From: Methylophilales bacterium MBRSF5
Lineage (GTDB): Bacteria > Pseudomonadota > Gammaproteobacteria > Burkholderiales > Methylophilaceae
Assembly (NCBI GenBank): GCA_001044335.1
Contig: CP011001.1
Coordinates: 930,001-994,000, forward strand
Length of the DNA: 64,000 bases
Reading direction: 5' to 3'
The notes under the pieces are model-generated. The model was not told the origin of the DNA. It saw only the letters and a list, made by a program, of their open reading frames with translations, and ran no database searches. Positions 1 through 7,617 of this stretch are shown in pieces. The stretch's first letter is position 1. The number at the start of each line of letters is the position of its first letter. A program made the position numbers and the translations under genes.

Positions 1-1
1 G

Positions 2-208
2 AGGCAAAAAAACCCAACGATAGACGATCTGCTAAGCCACCTTCAAAAGTTTGGCTTAGCTAAATTAACTGGTACTGGATCGGGGTGTTTTTTAATTCTA
101 AATGAGACAATAAATTTGGATGAAGTGAAACAAAATTTACCAAAAAATGTCAGATTTTATGAAGTTTCAAGTGTCAATTATAATATTGCTTATAATGCTC
201 AACATTAG
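2..208 (+). CDS. ispE: 4-diphosphocytidyl-2-C-methyl-D-erythritol kinase, C-terminal part (5' end outside window)
   Basis: The reading frame is open from base 2 and ends with TAG at 206-208. It encodes about 68 residues that include LTGTGSGCF, the third GHMP-kinase glycine-rich motif near the C-terminus of IspE. IspE phosphorylates CDP-methylerythritol in the MEP isoprenoid pathway in the cytoplasm. The downstream order tRNA-Gln, prs, rplY, pth, ychF is the usual ispE neighbourhood in Betaproteobacteria, which supports the call although most of the protein lies outside. The stop codon overlaps the first two bases of the tRNA-Gln gene. Confidence 0.85.
   Translation, partial: RQKNPTIDDLLSHLQKFGLAKLTGTGSGCFLILNETINLDEVKQNLPKNVRFYEVSSVNYNIAYNAQH
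191..196 (+). promoter_or_regulatory. Probable -10 element for tRNA-Gln (and prs)
   Basis: A perfect TATAAT lies inside the last codons of ispE, 10 bases before the tRNA-Gln 5' end. No good -35 hexamer is seen 16-18 bases upstream; TTTCAA at 165-170 is 20 bases away. The spacing to the tRNA fits a tRNA promoter, but this is a reading of sequence only. Confidence 0.4.
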
Positions 209-283
209 GGGAGTCGCCAAGCTGGTTAAGGCACAGGGTTTTGATCCCTGCATGCGAAGGTTCGAATCCTTCCTCCCCTGCCA
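207..283 (+). tRNA. tRNA-Gln (anticodon TTG)
   Basis: The acceptor stem AGGGGAG pairs with CTCCCCT, followed by discriminator G and an encoded CCA. The anticodon loop reads TTTTGAT with anticodon TTG, which decodes CAA and CAG as glutamine. The length is 77 nt with a normal T-arm (GGTTCGAATCC). The first two bases are part of the ispE stop codon. prs starts 16 bases downstream, so tRNA and prs are probably co-transcribed and separated by processing. Confidence 0.97.
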
Positions 284-299
284 TTTTTAAGGAGGGTTT

Positions 300-1250
300 A
301 TGGATAACCATAGCTTGATGGTTTTTACTGGAAATGCTAACCCTAATCTCGCCAAAAAAGTGACTGATCACCTCAATATCAAGCTTGGAAAAGCTAATGT
401 TGGTAAATTTAGTGATGGTGAAACAATGGTTGAATTATTAGAAAATGTCAGGGGTAAAGACGTTTTTATCCTCCAATCAACCAGCATGCCTACGAATGAT
501 CACTTGATGGAAATAATGGTCATGGTTGATGCATTAAAAAGATCTTCTGCTGCCCGAATTACTGCTGCGATACCTTATCTTGGCTACTCTAGACAAGACA
601 GAAGACCAAGATCTGCTCGAGTTGCTATTACAGCAAAAGTGGTTGCAAATATGTTATCAAGTGCTGGAGTCGATCGGTTACTCACCATGGATTTACATTC
701 GGATCAAATCCAAGGTTTTTTTGATATTCCGGTGGATAACATTTATGCCACACCAATATTACTTGAGGATTTAACCACTAAAAAACCGGAAAATTTGGTT
801 ATTGTTTCACCCGATGTTGGCGGGGTGGTTCGCGCAAGGGCCTGGTCAAAAATTCTAAGTTCAGATCTTGCTATTATCGACAAAAGACGCCCAAAACCTA
901 ATGTTTCTGAAGTTATGAATATTATTGGAGATGTTGAAAGTCGCTCATGTGTGATTGTGGATGATATTGTCGATACAGCTGATACATTAACAAAAGCCGC
1001 TTTAGCATTAAAAAATAAAGGTGCTACTGAAGTCAAAGCATTTATCACTCACCCCATCTTGTCTGGAAATGCTGTTGAAAATATTAATGGATCAGAGCTT
1101 GATGAAATTGTAGTAACTGATACAATTACGCTCTCTGAAACTTCACAGCAATGTAAAAAAATCAGACAAATATCTGTGGCAAGTTTATTAGCAGAAACAA
1201 TTAAAAGAATTAGCCACGAGGACTCAGTAAGCTCATTGTTTATTGATTAA
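300..1250 (+). CDS. prs: Ribose-phosphate pyrophosphokinase (PRPP synthetase)
   Basis: Makes PRPP from ribose-5-phosphate and ATP for nucleotide, histidine and tryptophan synthesis in the cytoplasm. The 316-residue length is standard. Visible motifs are FSDGE (about residue 38), the ATP-binding stretch [10 protein letters not shown] (about 95-104), the metal-binding [11 protein letters not shown] and the PRPP loop [13 protein letters not shown] (about 220). An AGGAGGG ribosome-binding site precedes the ATG by a few bases. It lies between tRNA-Gln and rplY as in other Betaproteobacteria. Confidence 0.98.
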   Translation: MDNHSLMVFTGNANPNLAKKVTDHLNIKLGKANVGKFSDGETMVELLENVRGKDVFILQSTSMPTNDHLMEIMVMVDALKRSSAARITAAIPYLGYSRQDRRPRSARVAITAKVVANMLSSAGVDRLLTMDLHSDQIQGFFDIPVDNIYATPILLEDLTTKKPENLVIVSPDVGGVVRARAWSKILSSDLAIIDKRRPKPNVSEVMNIIGDVESRSCVIVDDIVDTADTLTKAALALKNKGATEVKAFITHPILSGNAVENINGSELDEIVVTDTITLSETSQQCKKIRQISVASLLAETIKRISHEDSVSSLFID

Positions 1251-1259
1251 TTTAAATTT

Positions 1260-1285
1260 AGAAGAATTTGGTCGCGAAATCTTCT
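1260..1285 (+). promoter_or_regulatory. Hairpin in the rplY leader
   Basis: AGAAGAATTT at 1260-1269 can pair with AAATCTTCT at 1277-1285 with one bulged A and a 7-base loop. No T-run follows, so it does not look like a terminator. It lies between prs and rplY, 18 bases before the rplY start codon, and could mark processing or control of L25 synthesis. The function is unproven. Confidence 0.3.
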
Positions 1286-1303
1286 AACTAACGGAGTTAT
1301 ATT

Positions 1304-1993
1304 ATGAAAATTACTGTTACAGCAGAAAAGAGAGATGTGAAAGGTACGGGTGCGAGCCGCCGTCTTCGCAGAAATGGCAAAGTGCCAGGCATTCTTTATG
1401 GAAATCATAAGGATGCGGTATCAATTCTATTAGACAGCAAAACGCTTCATCAACAATTTCATAAAGAGGCTTTCCATGCCTCTATTTTGGAATTATCTAC
1501 TGATGGTACAAAAGAATCTGTTTTGCTGAGAGATTATCAACTTGAGCCTGTCAAAGGCACAATCCTTCATGTTGATTTCCAACGGGTTAATCAAAATGAG
1601 AAAATTCATGTTAACGTTCCTTTTCACTTTATTAATGAGGATATCGCCAAAGGCGTCAAACTTGAGGGTGGCGTAATATCTCATATCATGACAGAAGTTG
1701 ATATTGCATGTTTACCTAAAGATCTACCTCAATTTATTGAAGTCGACTTGGAAGACCTAGGCTTAGGTGAGTCTGTACATTTATCTGAATTAAAGTTACC
1801 TGAAGGCGTTGAAATAACGGCATTAACTGAAGAAAATGATCCTGCAATCACTTCAATTGTTAAACCTAAAGTTCAGAAAGCTGATGATCCGTTAACAGCA
1901 TCTGAGGAAGCAGGAGAAGATGATGTATCTGATGGTGATTCGTCATCAGAAGCTTCTGATGAGAGTTCTAATGAAGAGCCAAAAGAAGAGTAA
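1304..1993 (+). CDS. rplY: 50S ribosomal protein L25/general stress protein Ctc
   Basis: Binds 5S rRNA in the large subunit. The 229-residue protein is the long CTC-type form: an N-terminal L25 domain (about 1-95, with GTGASRRLRRNGKVPGI) and a C-terminal TL5 beta domain (about 100-185). A strongly acidic tail rich in Glu, Asp and Ser follows from about residue 190, common in betaproteobacterial L25. An intrinsic terminator follows. Its place before pth is conserved. Confidence 0.97.
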   Translation: MKITVTAEKRDVKGTGASRRLRRNGKVPGILYGNHKDAVSILLDSKTLHQQFHKEAFHASILELSTDGTKESVLLRDYQLEPVKGTILHVDFQRVNQNEKIHVNVPFHFINEDIAKGVKLEGGVISHIMTEVDIACLPKDLPQFIEVDLEDLGLGESVHLSELKLPEGVEITALTEENDPAITSIVKPKVQKADDPLTASEEAGEDDVSDGDSSSEASDESSNEEPKEE

Positions 1994-2017
1994 AATTAAA
2001 TTTTTTGCAATAGACTT

Positions 2018-2045
2018 AACACCCTTTGTTAAAAGGGTGTTTTTG
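2018..2045 (+). terminator. Rho-independent terminator after rplY
   Basis: AACACCCTTT (2018-2027) pairs perfectly with AAAGGGTGTT (2032-2041) around a GTTA loop, followed by TTTG and further T residues. It is the only strong intrinsic terminator I recognised in the window. It ends the prs-rplY unit just before pth. Confidence 0.85.
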
Positions 2046-2050
2046 TTTAT

Positions 2051-2626
2051 ATGAGTGGAATAAAATTATTCATCGGTCTTGGCAATCCTGGTTCTGAGTA
2101 TGAGGCAACAAGACATAATGTTGGATTCTGGTTTAATAATCTTATCGCGAACAACATAAAACAAACGCTCGATGAGAACTCTAAATTTTTAGGTTTCTAT
2201 AAAAAAATTGCTGACCTAGAAAACATACACCTTATTAATCCTGCAACATTTATGAATGAATCTGGTCTATCGGTCGCAAAAATAGTAAATTTTTATAAAT
2301 TTAAACCTCATGAAATCCTTATCATTCATGATGAATTAGACCTCATGCCTGGGGATATTCGCCTTAAGAATGGGGGTGGTCACGGTGGACATAATGGTCT
2401 CAAAAGTATTATTGCCAATATTGGAACAACTGCCTTTTGGCGTTTAAGAATTGGTATCGGTCACCCCGGTGAAAAAAATAAAGTAAAAAGTTATGTTTTA
2501 AACCGTCCACAAAAGATCGAGGAAGATCAAATTAATGACGCCATTCTCAAAGGCTACCAAAATCTATCCTATATGATTCACGGCGAGTTTGAAAAAGCAA
2601 TGTTGAATTTACACACAAAGGAATAG
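2051..2626 (+). CDS. pth: Peptidyl-tRNA hydrolase
   Basis: Releases tRNA from peptidyl-tRNAs that drop off the ribosome. The 191 residues show the family signatures: [17 protein letters not shown] with the catalytic His in RHN (about residue 22), [10 protein letters not shown] with the substrate-binding Asn, the DELD segment, and GGHGGHNGL. Length is normal. The start lies only a few bases after the rplY terminator, so its transcription may depend on readthrough or on a promoter inside rplY. ychF follows after 4 bases and is probably coupled. Confidence 0.97.
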   Translation: MSGIKLFIGLGNPGSEYEATRHNVGFWFNNLIANNIKQTLDENSKFLGFYKKIADLENIHLINPATFMNESGLSVAKIVNFYKFKPHEILIIHDELDLMPGDIRLKNGGGHGGHNGLKSIIANIGTTAFWRLRIGIGHPGEKNKVKSYVLNRPQKIEEDQINDAILKGYQNLSYMIHGEFEKAMLNLHTKE

Positions 2627-2630
2627 TGAA

Positions 2631-3716
2631 ATGAAATGCGGCATAGTTGGATTACCTAATGTTGGCAAATCAACATTATTTAACGCAATCACAAAGTCTG
2701 GAATAGAAGCTGCAAATTACCCTTTTTGCACAATTGAACCAAACTCAGGCATTGTTGAAGTTCCAGATTTAAGGCTCAACAAATTAGCAGCTATTGTGAA
2801 CCCTGAAAAAATTATGCCAGCTATTGTTGAGTTTGTTGATATCGCTGGGCTAGTGGCTGGGGCTTCAAAAGGAGAAGGCTTAGGAAATAAGTTTCTCGCT
2901 AATATTAGGGAAACGAACGCTATCCTGCATGTCGTGAGATGTTTTGATGATGAAAATATCGTGCATGTGGATGGAAAAATTGATCCACTTGGAGATATAG
3001 AGACCATCAATACTGAATTGATCTTAGCGGACATGGAGTCAGTAACAAAAGCCATTGAAAAAGAAAAAAAGAAATCAAAGTCAGGTGATAAAGAAGCTTT
3101 AAAAAAACTAAATTTATATGAATTAGTTTTAGAAAAACTTAATCAAGGGACATTATTAAAAGATATGGGTCTTGAACAGGATGATTTAAAGCTTCTTCAA
3201 CCATTATTTTTAATTACATTAAAGCCTGTCATGTATGTTGCGAATGTTGATGAGAATGGTTTTGAAGATAATGAGTATCTACAAAAGGTAATGGATTTTG
3301 CCGAAACACATGATTCAAAATGTATACCCATATGCGCAAAAATTGAATCAGAGATTGCAGATTTAACTGACGAAGAAAAAGAACTATTTTTATCAGAATT
3401 AAATGTTGATGAGCCTGGTTTAAATCTTATTATTCGAGAAACTTATGCCCTTTTAAACTTACAAACTTACTTTACAGCTGGAATTAAAGAAGTAAGAGCA
3501 TGGACAATTAAAAATGGTTACACAGCGCCAGAGTCTGCTGGTGTTATCCATACTGACTTCCAAAGAGGTTTCATTAAAGCAGAAGTAATTTCCTTTGAGG
3601 ACTATATAAATTTTGGCGGTGAACAAAAGTCTAAGGAAGCAGGAAAGCAAAGGTTAGAAGGTAAAGATTATATAGTTAAAGATGGAGATGTCATTCACTT
3701 CAAATTTAATGTTTAG
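2631..3716 (+). CDS. ychF: Redox-regulated ATPase/GTPase YchF (Obg family)
   Basis: A universally conserved ribosome-associated P-loop NTPase that prefers ATP. The 361 residues begin with [13 protein letters not shown] (Walker A, residues 6-18), followed by the switch region with YPFCTIEPN and [21 protein letters not shown] near residue 205 replaces the canonical NKxD and fits the relaxed nucleotide specificity of this family. The C-terminus is a TGS domain (about 275-360). It follows pth, as in many Proteobacteria. Confidence 0.97.
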   Translation: MKCGIVGLPNVGKSTLFNAITKSGIEAANYPFCTIEPNSGIVEVPDLRLNKLAAIVNPEKIMPAIVEFVDIAGLVAGASKGEGLGNKFLANIRETNAILHVVRCFDDENIVHVDGKIDPLGDIETINTELILADMESVTKAIEKEKKKSKSGDKEALKKLNLYELVLEKLNQGTLLKDMGLEQDDLKLLQPLFLITLKPVMYVANVDENGFEDNEYLQKVMDFAETHDSKCIPICAKIESEIADLTDEEKELFLSELNVDEPGLNLIIRETYALLNLQTYFTAGIKEVRAWTIKNGYTAPESAGVIHTDFQRGFIKAEVISFEDYINFGGEQKSKEAGKQRLEGKDYIVKDGDVIHFKFNV

Positions 3717-3717
3717 C

Positions 3718-3746
3718 TTTACATTAATTCATGAAAAAAATATAAT
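3718..3746 (+). promoter_or_regulatory. Promoter of tRNA-Met
   Basis: TTTACA (3718-3723) and a perfect TATAAT (3741-3746) are separated by 17 bases, and the tRNA starts 12 bases after the -10. The -35 begins one base after the ychF stop codon. This is one of the best sigma-70 matches in the window. Confidence 0.7.
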
Positions 3747-3758
3747 GCTCAGTTCTTT

Positions 3759-3835
3759 GGTGATGTAGCTCAGCTGGTTAGAGCGCAGGATTCATAATCC
3801 TGAGGTCGAGAGTTCAAGTCTCTCCATCACCACCA
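3759..3835 (+). tRNA. tRNA-Met (anticodon CAT), elongator type
   Basis: GGTGATG pairs with CATCACC, then discriminator A and encoded CCA; 77 nt. The anticodon loop TTCATAA carries CAT. The first base pair is G-C and the anticodon stem lacks the three G-C pairs of initiators, so it is not tRNA-fMet. A tRNA-Ile2 whose C34 is lysidinylated is the main alternative. Its last 52 bases are repeated exactly at 4468-4519. Confidence 0.9.
3784..3835 (+). repeat. attL-like direct repeat (3' part of tRNA-Met)
   Basis: These 52 bases, from the anticodon stem to the CCA end, recur without mismatch at 4468-4519, 684 bases away. Beyond the CCA the similarity continues imperfectly (both copies share CATTTAAAATCAAT and an ACTTA shortly after). 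Such a tRNA 3' duplication is the classic footprint of site-specific integration, or of a recombined duplication. Confidence 0.8.
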
Positions 3836-3896
3836 CTAATGCATTTAAAATCAATCACTTATAAATAAAATTAATCTTAGTTAGTAAATTTTAAAA

Positions 3897-3916
3897 AGTA
3901 TAATAAAGTATAATAA
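3897..3916 (+). promoter_or_regulatory. Tandem 10-bp repeat with two -10 hexamers
   Basis: AGTATAATAA occurs twice back to back (3897-3906 and 3907-3916), which gives two TATAAT hexamers exactly 10 bases apart. The second lies 7 bases before the methyltransferase ATG at 3922, so transcripts from it would be leaderless or nearly so. No Shine-Dalgarno sequence is visible. TTAGTT at 3877-3882 is a weak -35 candidate for the first hexamer. Confidence 0.4.
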
Positions 3917-3921
3917 ACTAT

Positions 3922-4461
3922 ATGAAAACAATTTCAGAAGAATACAGAAAATTACAACAAGAGTTACATGAAAATCCAAATTATGGAATTGCCTCTACTC
4001 ATTTTGCCCCAATAGTCTCTGAGATAATCAAAGTTTTTAAAATTAATAGTCTTACAGACTATGGCGCAGGTAAAAAAAGATTATTTGAATCTCTTGAAAA
4101 ATTAAACAATACTCCAAAAGAATATTTTCCATACGACCCAGCATTTCCGGAATATGGGGAACCAAAAGAAGCAGATCTTGTGTGTTGTATTGATGTCTTA
4201 GAACATATTGAACCAGATCTGGTTGATAATGTTATTAAGGAGTTATCCTTAATAACAAAAAATATTGGTTTTTATACTGTTCACATGGGTCCTGCCGGGA
4301 AAGTTCTTTCAGATGGGCGAAATGCTCACCTCATTCAGGAACCAACATCATGGTGGTTAGAAAAATTTATTAAATATTTTGATATTATTCGCCTAATGGA
4401 ACATCAAATGATGGGTAATGGTTTTTGGTTAGTTGTAAAACCTAAGAAAAATATGAACTGA
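3922..4461 (+). CDS. Class I SAM-dependent methyltransferase-like protein, micro-island cargo
   Basis: The 179-residue product has a Rossmann-type methyltransferase signature: LTDYGAGKKRL (about 41-51) resembles the SAM-binding motif I, and LVCCIDVLEHIEP (about 86-98) resembles the acidic motif before the catalytic segment. The substrate cannot be told from sequence. It is the only gene between the intact tRNA-Met and its duplicated 3' end, so it looks like cargo of a minimal tRNA-associated insertion; no integrase is present. It has its own tandem -10 motifs and no evident ribosome-binding site. Confidence 0.75.
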   Translation: MKTISEEYRKLQQELHENPNYGIASTHFAPIVSEIIKVFKINSLTDYGAGKKRLFESLEKLNNTPKEYFPYDPAFPEYGEPKEADLVCCIDVLEHIEPDLVDNVIKELSLITKNIGFYTVHMGPAGKVLSDGRNAHLIQEPTSWWLEKFIKYFDIIRLMEHQMMGNGFWLVVKPKKNMN

Positions 4462-4467
4462 TTATGC

Positions 4468-4519
4468 CGCAGGATTCATAATCCTGAGGTCGAGAGTTCA
4501 AGTCTCTCCATCACCACCA
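4468..4519 (+). pseudogene. tRNA-Met 3' remnant (attR-like repeat)
   Basis: An exact copy of the last 52 bases of tRNA-Met, including the CCA end, without the acceptor 5' strand or D-arm, so it cannot be a working tRNA. It begins 7 bases after the methyltransferase stop. The following roughly 26 bases also resemble the flank after the intact tRNA (about 22 of 26 identical). It marks the right edge of the inserted segment. The rest of the gap up to 4628 is AT-rich with nothing else recognised. Confidence 0.85.
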
Positions 4520-4628
4520 TTAAAACATTTAAAATCAATTACTTAATATTAAAAATTTAACAGATATTACTTGAAAAAATAATATAATTTAGTATATTAA
4601 ATAGTTAACTTCTTAAGCTAGCTCTTAA

Positions 4629-4820
4629 ATGAAAACATTGCTAAATATAATCCAAAGTGTTCTTGCAGCATTTATTGGAATTCAAAAAAATAGTAAATTT
4701 AATGATGATGATAAATTTATTGAAAGAAATGGATTTATGCCCTATCTACTTGTTGGTCTGGTTTTAGCTCTTATTTTTATAATCTCAATTGTAACTGTAG
4801 TATCAATCATTCTTGATTAA
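4629..4820 (+). CDS. DUF2970 family small membrane protein
   Basis: 63 residues. The N-terminal half is amphipathic with the family-like stretch AAFIGIQKNSKF, and the C-terminal half has one strong transmembrane helix (about 41-62). This layout matches DUF2970, short one-helix proteins common in Betaproteobacteria and of unknown function. The stop codon overlaps the start of the next gene by 8 bases, so the two are translationally coupled. Confidence 0.65.
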   Translation: MKTLLNIIQSVLAAFIGIQKNSKFNDDDKFIERNGFMPYLLVGLVLALIFIISIVTVVSIILD

Positions 4821-5904
4821 AGAATCCAAAACATTTGTTTTAGTCATCTTCAAGTATTTTCCATACGGTGGCGCTCAAAGAGATTTATTTCAATTAGCTA
4901 AAAAATTATGTAAAAAAAATTTGGTTGAAATAGTTTGTATGGATTGGGATGGCAACTACCCAAAAGAAAAAAATATTTCTGTAAAAATTATTCAATCGAA
5001 CTTTTTTTTTAATTATCGTCGATACTTGGAATTTAAAAATAAAGTTTCAAAATATATTGAAAATAAAACTGATGTCATATCAATTAGTTTTAGTAAAATT
5101 TCTGGGTTTGATTTTTATTATGCTGCTGACTCCTGTTTTGCCAATAAAAATAAAAACTTTTTAAAAAATTTATCGCCAAGATACCAATTTTTCCATAAAG
5201 AAGAATTTCAAATATTTAATCCAACATCAAAAACAAAGATACTATCTATATCCAAAAAAGAAGACGTAATTTATAAATCAATTTATAAAACTCCTAGTAG
5301 TAAATTTATTTTTATCCCTCCTTATATTGATAAAAATTTTTTCATTGATTCAAGTAAATCTATATCGTCAATAAATAGATATTTCAAAAAAAATAACAAA
5401 TTACTTATCTTTATTGGTTCTGGATTTAAGACCAAAGGATTGGATCGTGCAATTATTGCTTTCTCGAGCCTGCCAGAGAAAATTAGAAATAACTTTAACT
5501 TTGCCATTTTTGGCAAAGATAAAGAAAAAAAATATAAAAAACTGATTGCTCGACATGATCTTGAGAATTCTATTAAAATTTTTCATGGCCATGATAATGT
5601 TCCCCAGCTCATGAGGGAAGCAAGCGCGCTTATACATCCAGCAAGATATGAAAATACAGGGTTGATACTTATTGAAGCCCTGTCTCAAAACTTACCTATC
5701 ATCACTACAAATAATTGCGGTTACAGTTCCTATGTCCATGATGATAAAAAGTCAATTGTTCTCAATACACCATTCTCTCAACAGGAGTTAAATTTATCTT
5801 TAGAGAAAATTTTAAGTAAAAATAACCGTTCAAATAAAATTAATCTTCATTACAAACAATATACAAGCTATCAACTTGATGAAAAAATATTGGCTAATAT
5901 TTAA
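4813..5904 (+). CDS. Glycosyltransferase family 4 (WaaG-like, LPS core)
   Basis: A GT-B fold glycosyltransferase of 363 residues. The N-terminus has KYFPYGGAQRDLFQL, the acceptor-side glycine loop, as in LPS glucosyltransferase I (WaaG/RfaG). The C-terminal half has IGSGFKTKGLDRAI, HPARYENTGLILIEAL with the EX7E motif (about Glu280 and Glu288), and a later NNCGYS segment. It probably adds a sugar to the lipopolysaccharide core at the inner membrane. The start is TTG, overlapping DUF2970 by 8 bases; the donor sugar and the exact waa name are not determined. Confidence 0.8.
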   Translation: MIKESKTFVLVIFKYFPYGGAQRDLFQLAKKLCKKNLVEIVCMDWDGNYPKEKNISVKIIQSNFFFNYRRYLEFKNKVSKYIENKTDVISISFSKISGFDFYYAADSCFANKNKNFLKNLSPRYQFFHKEEFQIFNPTSKTKILSISKKEDVIYKSIYKTPSSKFIFIPPYIDKNFFIDSSKSISSINRYFKKNNKLLIFIGSGFKTKGLDRAIIAFSSLPEKIRNNFNFAIFGKDKEKKYKKLIARHDLENSIKIFHGHDNVPQLMREASALIHPARYENTGLILIEALSQNLPIITTNNCGYSSYVHDDKKSIVLNTPFSQQELNLSLEKILSKNNRSNKINLHYKQYTSYQLDEKILANI

Positions 5905-7015
5905 TCGATGATCTTTGTTCAAGCTCTTTTTTATATAATTCGTTAAGATCAGCCTCCCTTTCGACAAAATCATGAATAGCCCTTTTAAATTGAGGATGTT
6001 TTACAAAGTGAAATGAATCGGAAAATTCAGGATTAAAGCCTCGAGATAGCTTATGCTCTCCCTGTATTCCAGCATAAAATCTATCTAATTTATTATCAAT
6101 ACAATATTGAATTCCCTGATAATAACTTAATTCAAAATGTAAAGATGGAATAAATTGGAGCGCCCCCCAATATCGTCCATAAAGAATATTGTTGGCTTGC
6201 AATGAGAAAGAACAGGCAACTGGCAGTTGATCTTTGTAGGCGACAAAAATAACCACCCTCTCAGAGTTATTAATAAAATAGGATTCAAAGAAAGATTTAT
6301 TAATATAAGGAGGGGATCCGTGCTGATAATAAGTCATCGAATAACACTTGTAAAAAAAAGAGATCAAATCCTCATTAATACCCTTACCAGTAAAGGTTTC
6401 AAATGAAATTCTTTCTGATGCGACTTTCTTTCTATCTTGTTTTATTTTTTTTCTTTTTTCGGTTCTTAAAATCTTCAAAAAATCATCAAAATTTAAATAA
6501 CTCTCGTTGTCCCATACATACTGAATGGTTTTTCTATTTGCCCAGCAACGGTTTTTAAAAAGATGGTTTATTTCATCGTCATATCTTGAGAAAACGTAAT
6601 GGATTGATGATAGATTTTCATTCACCATGAGTTTTTCAATGTACTCAATTGCAAGATCTCTATACTTTGCATTTTTGACAATTAATTTATTTGCATTAAC
6701 CGGAGAAAAAGGAATGCCAATAAAAAGCTTTGGGAAGTATGATAAACCTAACCGTTGATGTGCTTCAGCCCATGACCAATCAAAAACATACTCTCCATAG
6801 GAGTGATGCTTAATAAACATAGGAATAAAACCTACCAATTCCTCATGATCAAACATGCATATAGATTTGATTTCCCAGCCTGTGTCGGCACCGATAGACT
6901 TAGAAGATTCTAAATCCATGAGAAGATTTAAATTCCAGAAATAGTTATTTCCAATTAATTGGTCAACGCAGTTTGGAAGATTTAAGAAAGATTTGTATTC
7001 TTTAAATGAAACCAT
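5894..7015 (-). CDS. FemAB-like GNAT acyltransferase (PF04339 / COG3146 type)
   Basis: 373 residues resembling the 'peptidogalycan biosynthesis' family: FFYKCYSMTYYQHGSPPY in the middle, then a second GNAT-like half with YGRYWGALQFIPSLHFELSYYQG and FYAGIQGEHKLSRGF. The family is predicted to be an acyltransferase of the FemAB/GNAT superfamily; its substrate is unknown. The C-terminal end overlaps the glycosyltransferase by 11 bases tail to tail. No signal peptide is seen, so it is probably cytoplasmic. Confidence 0.75.
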   Translation of the reverse strand: MVSFKEYKSFLNLPNCVDQLIGNNYFWNLNLLMDLESSKSIGADTGWEIKSICMFDHEELVGFIPMFIKHHSYGEYVFDWSWAEAHQRLGLSYFPKLFIGIPFSPVNANKLIVKNAKYRDLAIEYIEKLMVNENLSSIHYVFSRYDDEINHLFKNRCWANRKTIQYVWDNESYLNFDDFLKILRTEKRKKIKQDRKKVASERISFETFTGKGINEDLISFFYKCYSMTYYQHGSPPYINKSFFESYFINNSERVVIFVAYKDQLPVACSFSLQANNILYGRYWGALQFIPSLHFELSYYQGIQYCIDNKLDRFYAGIQGEHKLSRGFNPEFSDSFHFVKHPQFKRAIHDFVEREADLNELYKKELEQRSSIKY

Positions 7016-7059
7016 AAGGTCATTTAAACATATTTTGAGAGATCAGAGATAGTTAGTAG

Positions 7060-7488
7060 TTATTCTTCTTTTGCAAATTTTTCTGAATTAGGATTTTCTT
7101 TTTTTGAAGCCTCTTGCTTTGTATCTGAGTAATATTCTTTCGCCAAGATTGATAGCTCATCCAGTGAAATCAAATTATCCTTATTTGAGTCAACTTTTCT
7201 AAACTGTCGAGCTACCTGGGGAAGACACATGGTTGTTTCAAAAACATCCAAGGTATCATCGTTATCTTTATCACAGCTTAAAAATCTTTGTTCAACACTA
7301 GACAACATCTCGTTTCTTTTTTCTTGTAGGAATGCATTAAATTCTTCGTTATTAGTGTTAGTAAATTCGTTAATGATTACTTTTAAACTTTTATCCTTAA
7401 CATTTGCATTACTTAAATCTGACTGATCTGCTAGAGTTTGATGTACTGGAAACATCAACAGTATAGGAAATATATATTTAACTGTCAT
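7060..7488 (-). CDS. Secreted EF-hand protein
   Basis: 142 residues with an N-terminal signal peptide (hydrophobic 5-18, likely cleavage after TLA at about 20). Two 12-residue EF-hand loops are clear: Asp73-Glu84 (DKDNDDTLDVFE) and Asp100-Glu111 (DSNKDNLISLDE). Two cysteines, 72 and 88, bracket the first loop and could form a disulfide in the periplasm. The N-terminal region to residue 70 is polar and helical, and the C-terminal tail is charged. It should bind Ca2+ or a similar hard cation; the role is unknown. It is divergent from ompR-like gene 7618. Confidence 0.75.
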   Translation of the reverse strand: MTVKYIFPILLMFPVHQTLADQSDLSNANVKDKSLKVIINEFTNTNNEEFNAFLQEKRNEMLSSVEQRFLSCDKDNDDTLDVFETTMCLPQVARQFRKVDSNKDNLISLDELSILAKEYYSDTKQEASKKENPNSEKFAKEE

Positions 7489-7534
7489 ACTTATTACAAA
7501 TTTTCTAACGAATGTCTATAATCTAATTAAAATG

Positions 7535-7582
7535 TTACATATTTATTACATAATTAACTGCATTTGTAAATAAATTGTAAAT
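7535..7582. promoter_or_regulatory. Phased repeats in the divergent EF-hand / ompR intergenic region
   Basis: TTACATA occurs at 7535-7541 and 7546-7552, and TTGTAAAT at 7564-7571 and 7575-7582, each pair offset by 11 bases, about one helical turn. The first pair (GTTACATATTTATTACATAA) resembles the tandem half-sites recognised by OmpR-type regulators. It lies within the 129-base spacer between the EF-hand gene and the ompR-like gene, so autoregulation or control of the EF-hand gene is plausible. Otherwise the spacer holds nothing recognised. Confidence 0.4.
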
Positions 7583-7617
7583 TTAATTTACTAATCAAAG
7601 GGTTTAATTTAGTAAAA

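Noticed and set aside
174-371. Minus-strand reading frame with MAGEEGFEPSHAGIKTLC
   Set aside because: It is antisense to tRNA-Gln and the start of prs; this peptide is a well-known false product of tRNA antisense frames.
743-1048. 101-codon minus-strand frame inside prs
   Set aside because: It lies fully within a strongly conserved gene with no recognisable domain; a shadow frame.
2717-3055. 112-codon minus-strand frame inside ychF
   Set aside because: Antisense to a conserved GTPase; no family resemblance.
4520-4628. Possible extra gene or RNA after the tRNA-Met remnant
   Set aside because: The stretch is AT-rich with no open frame of useful length and no stable hairpin.
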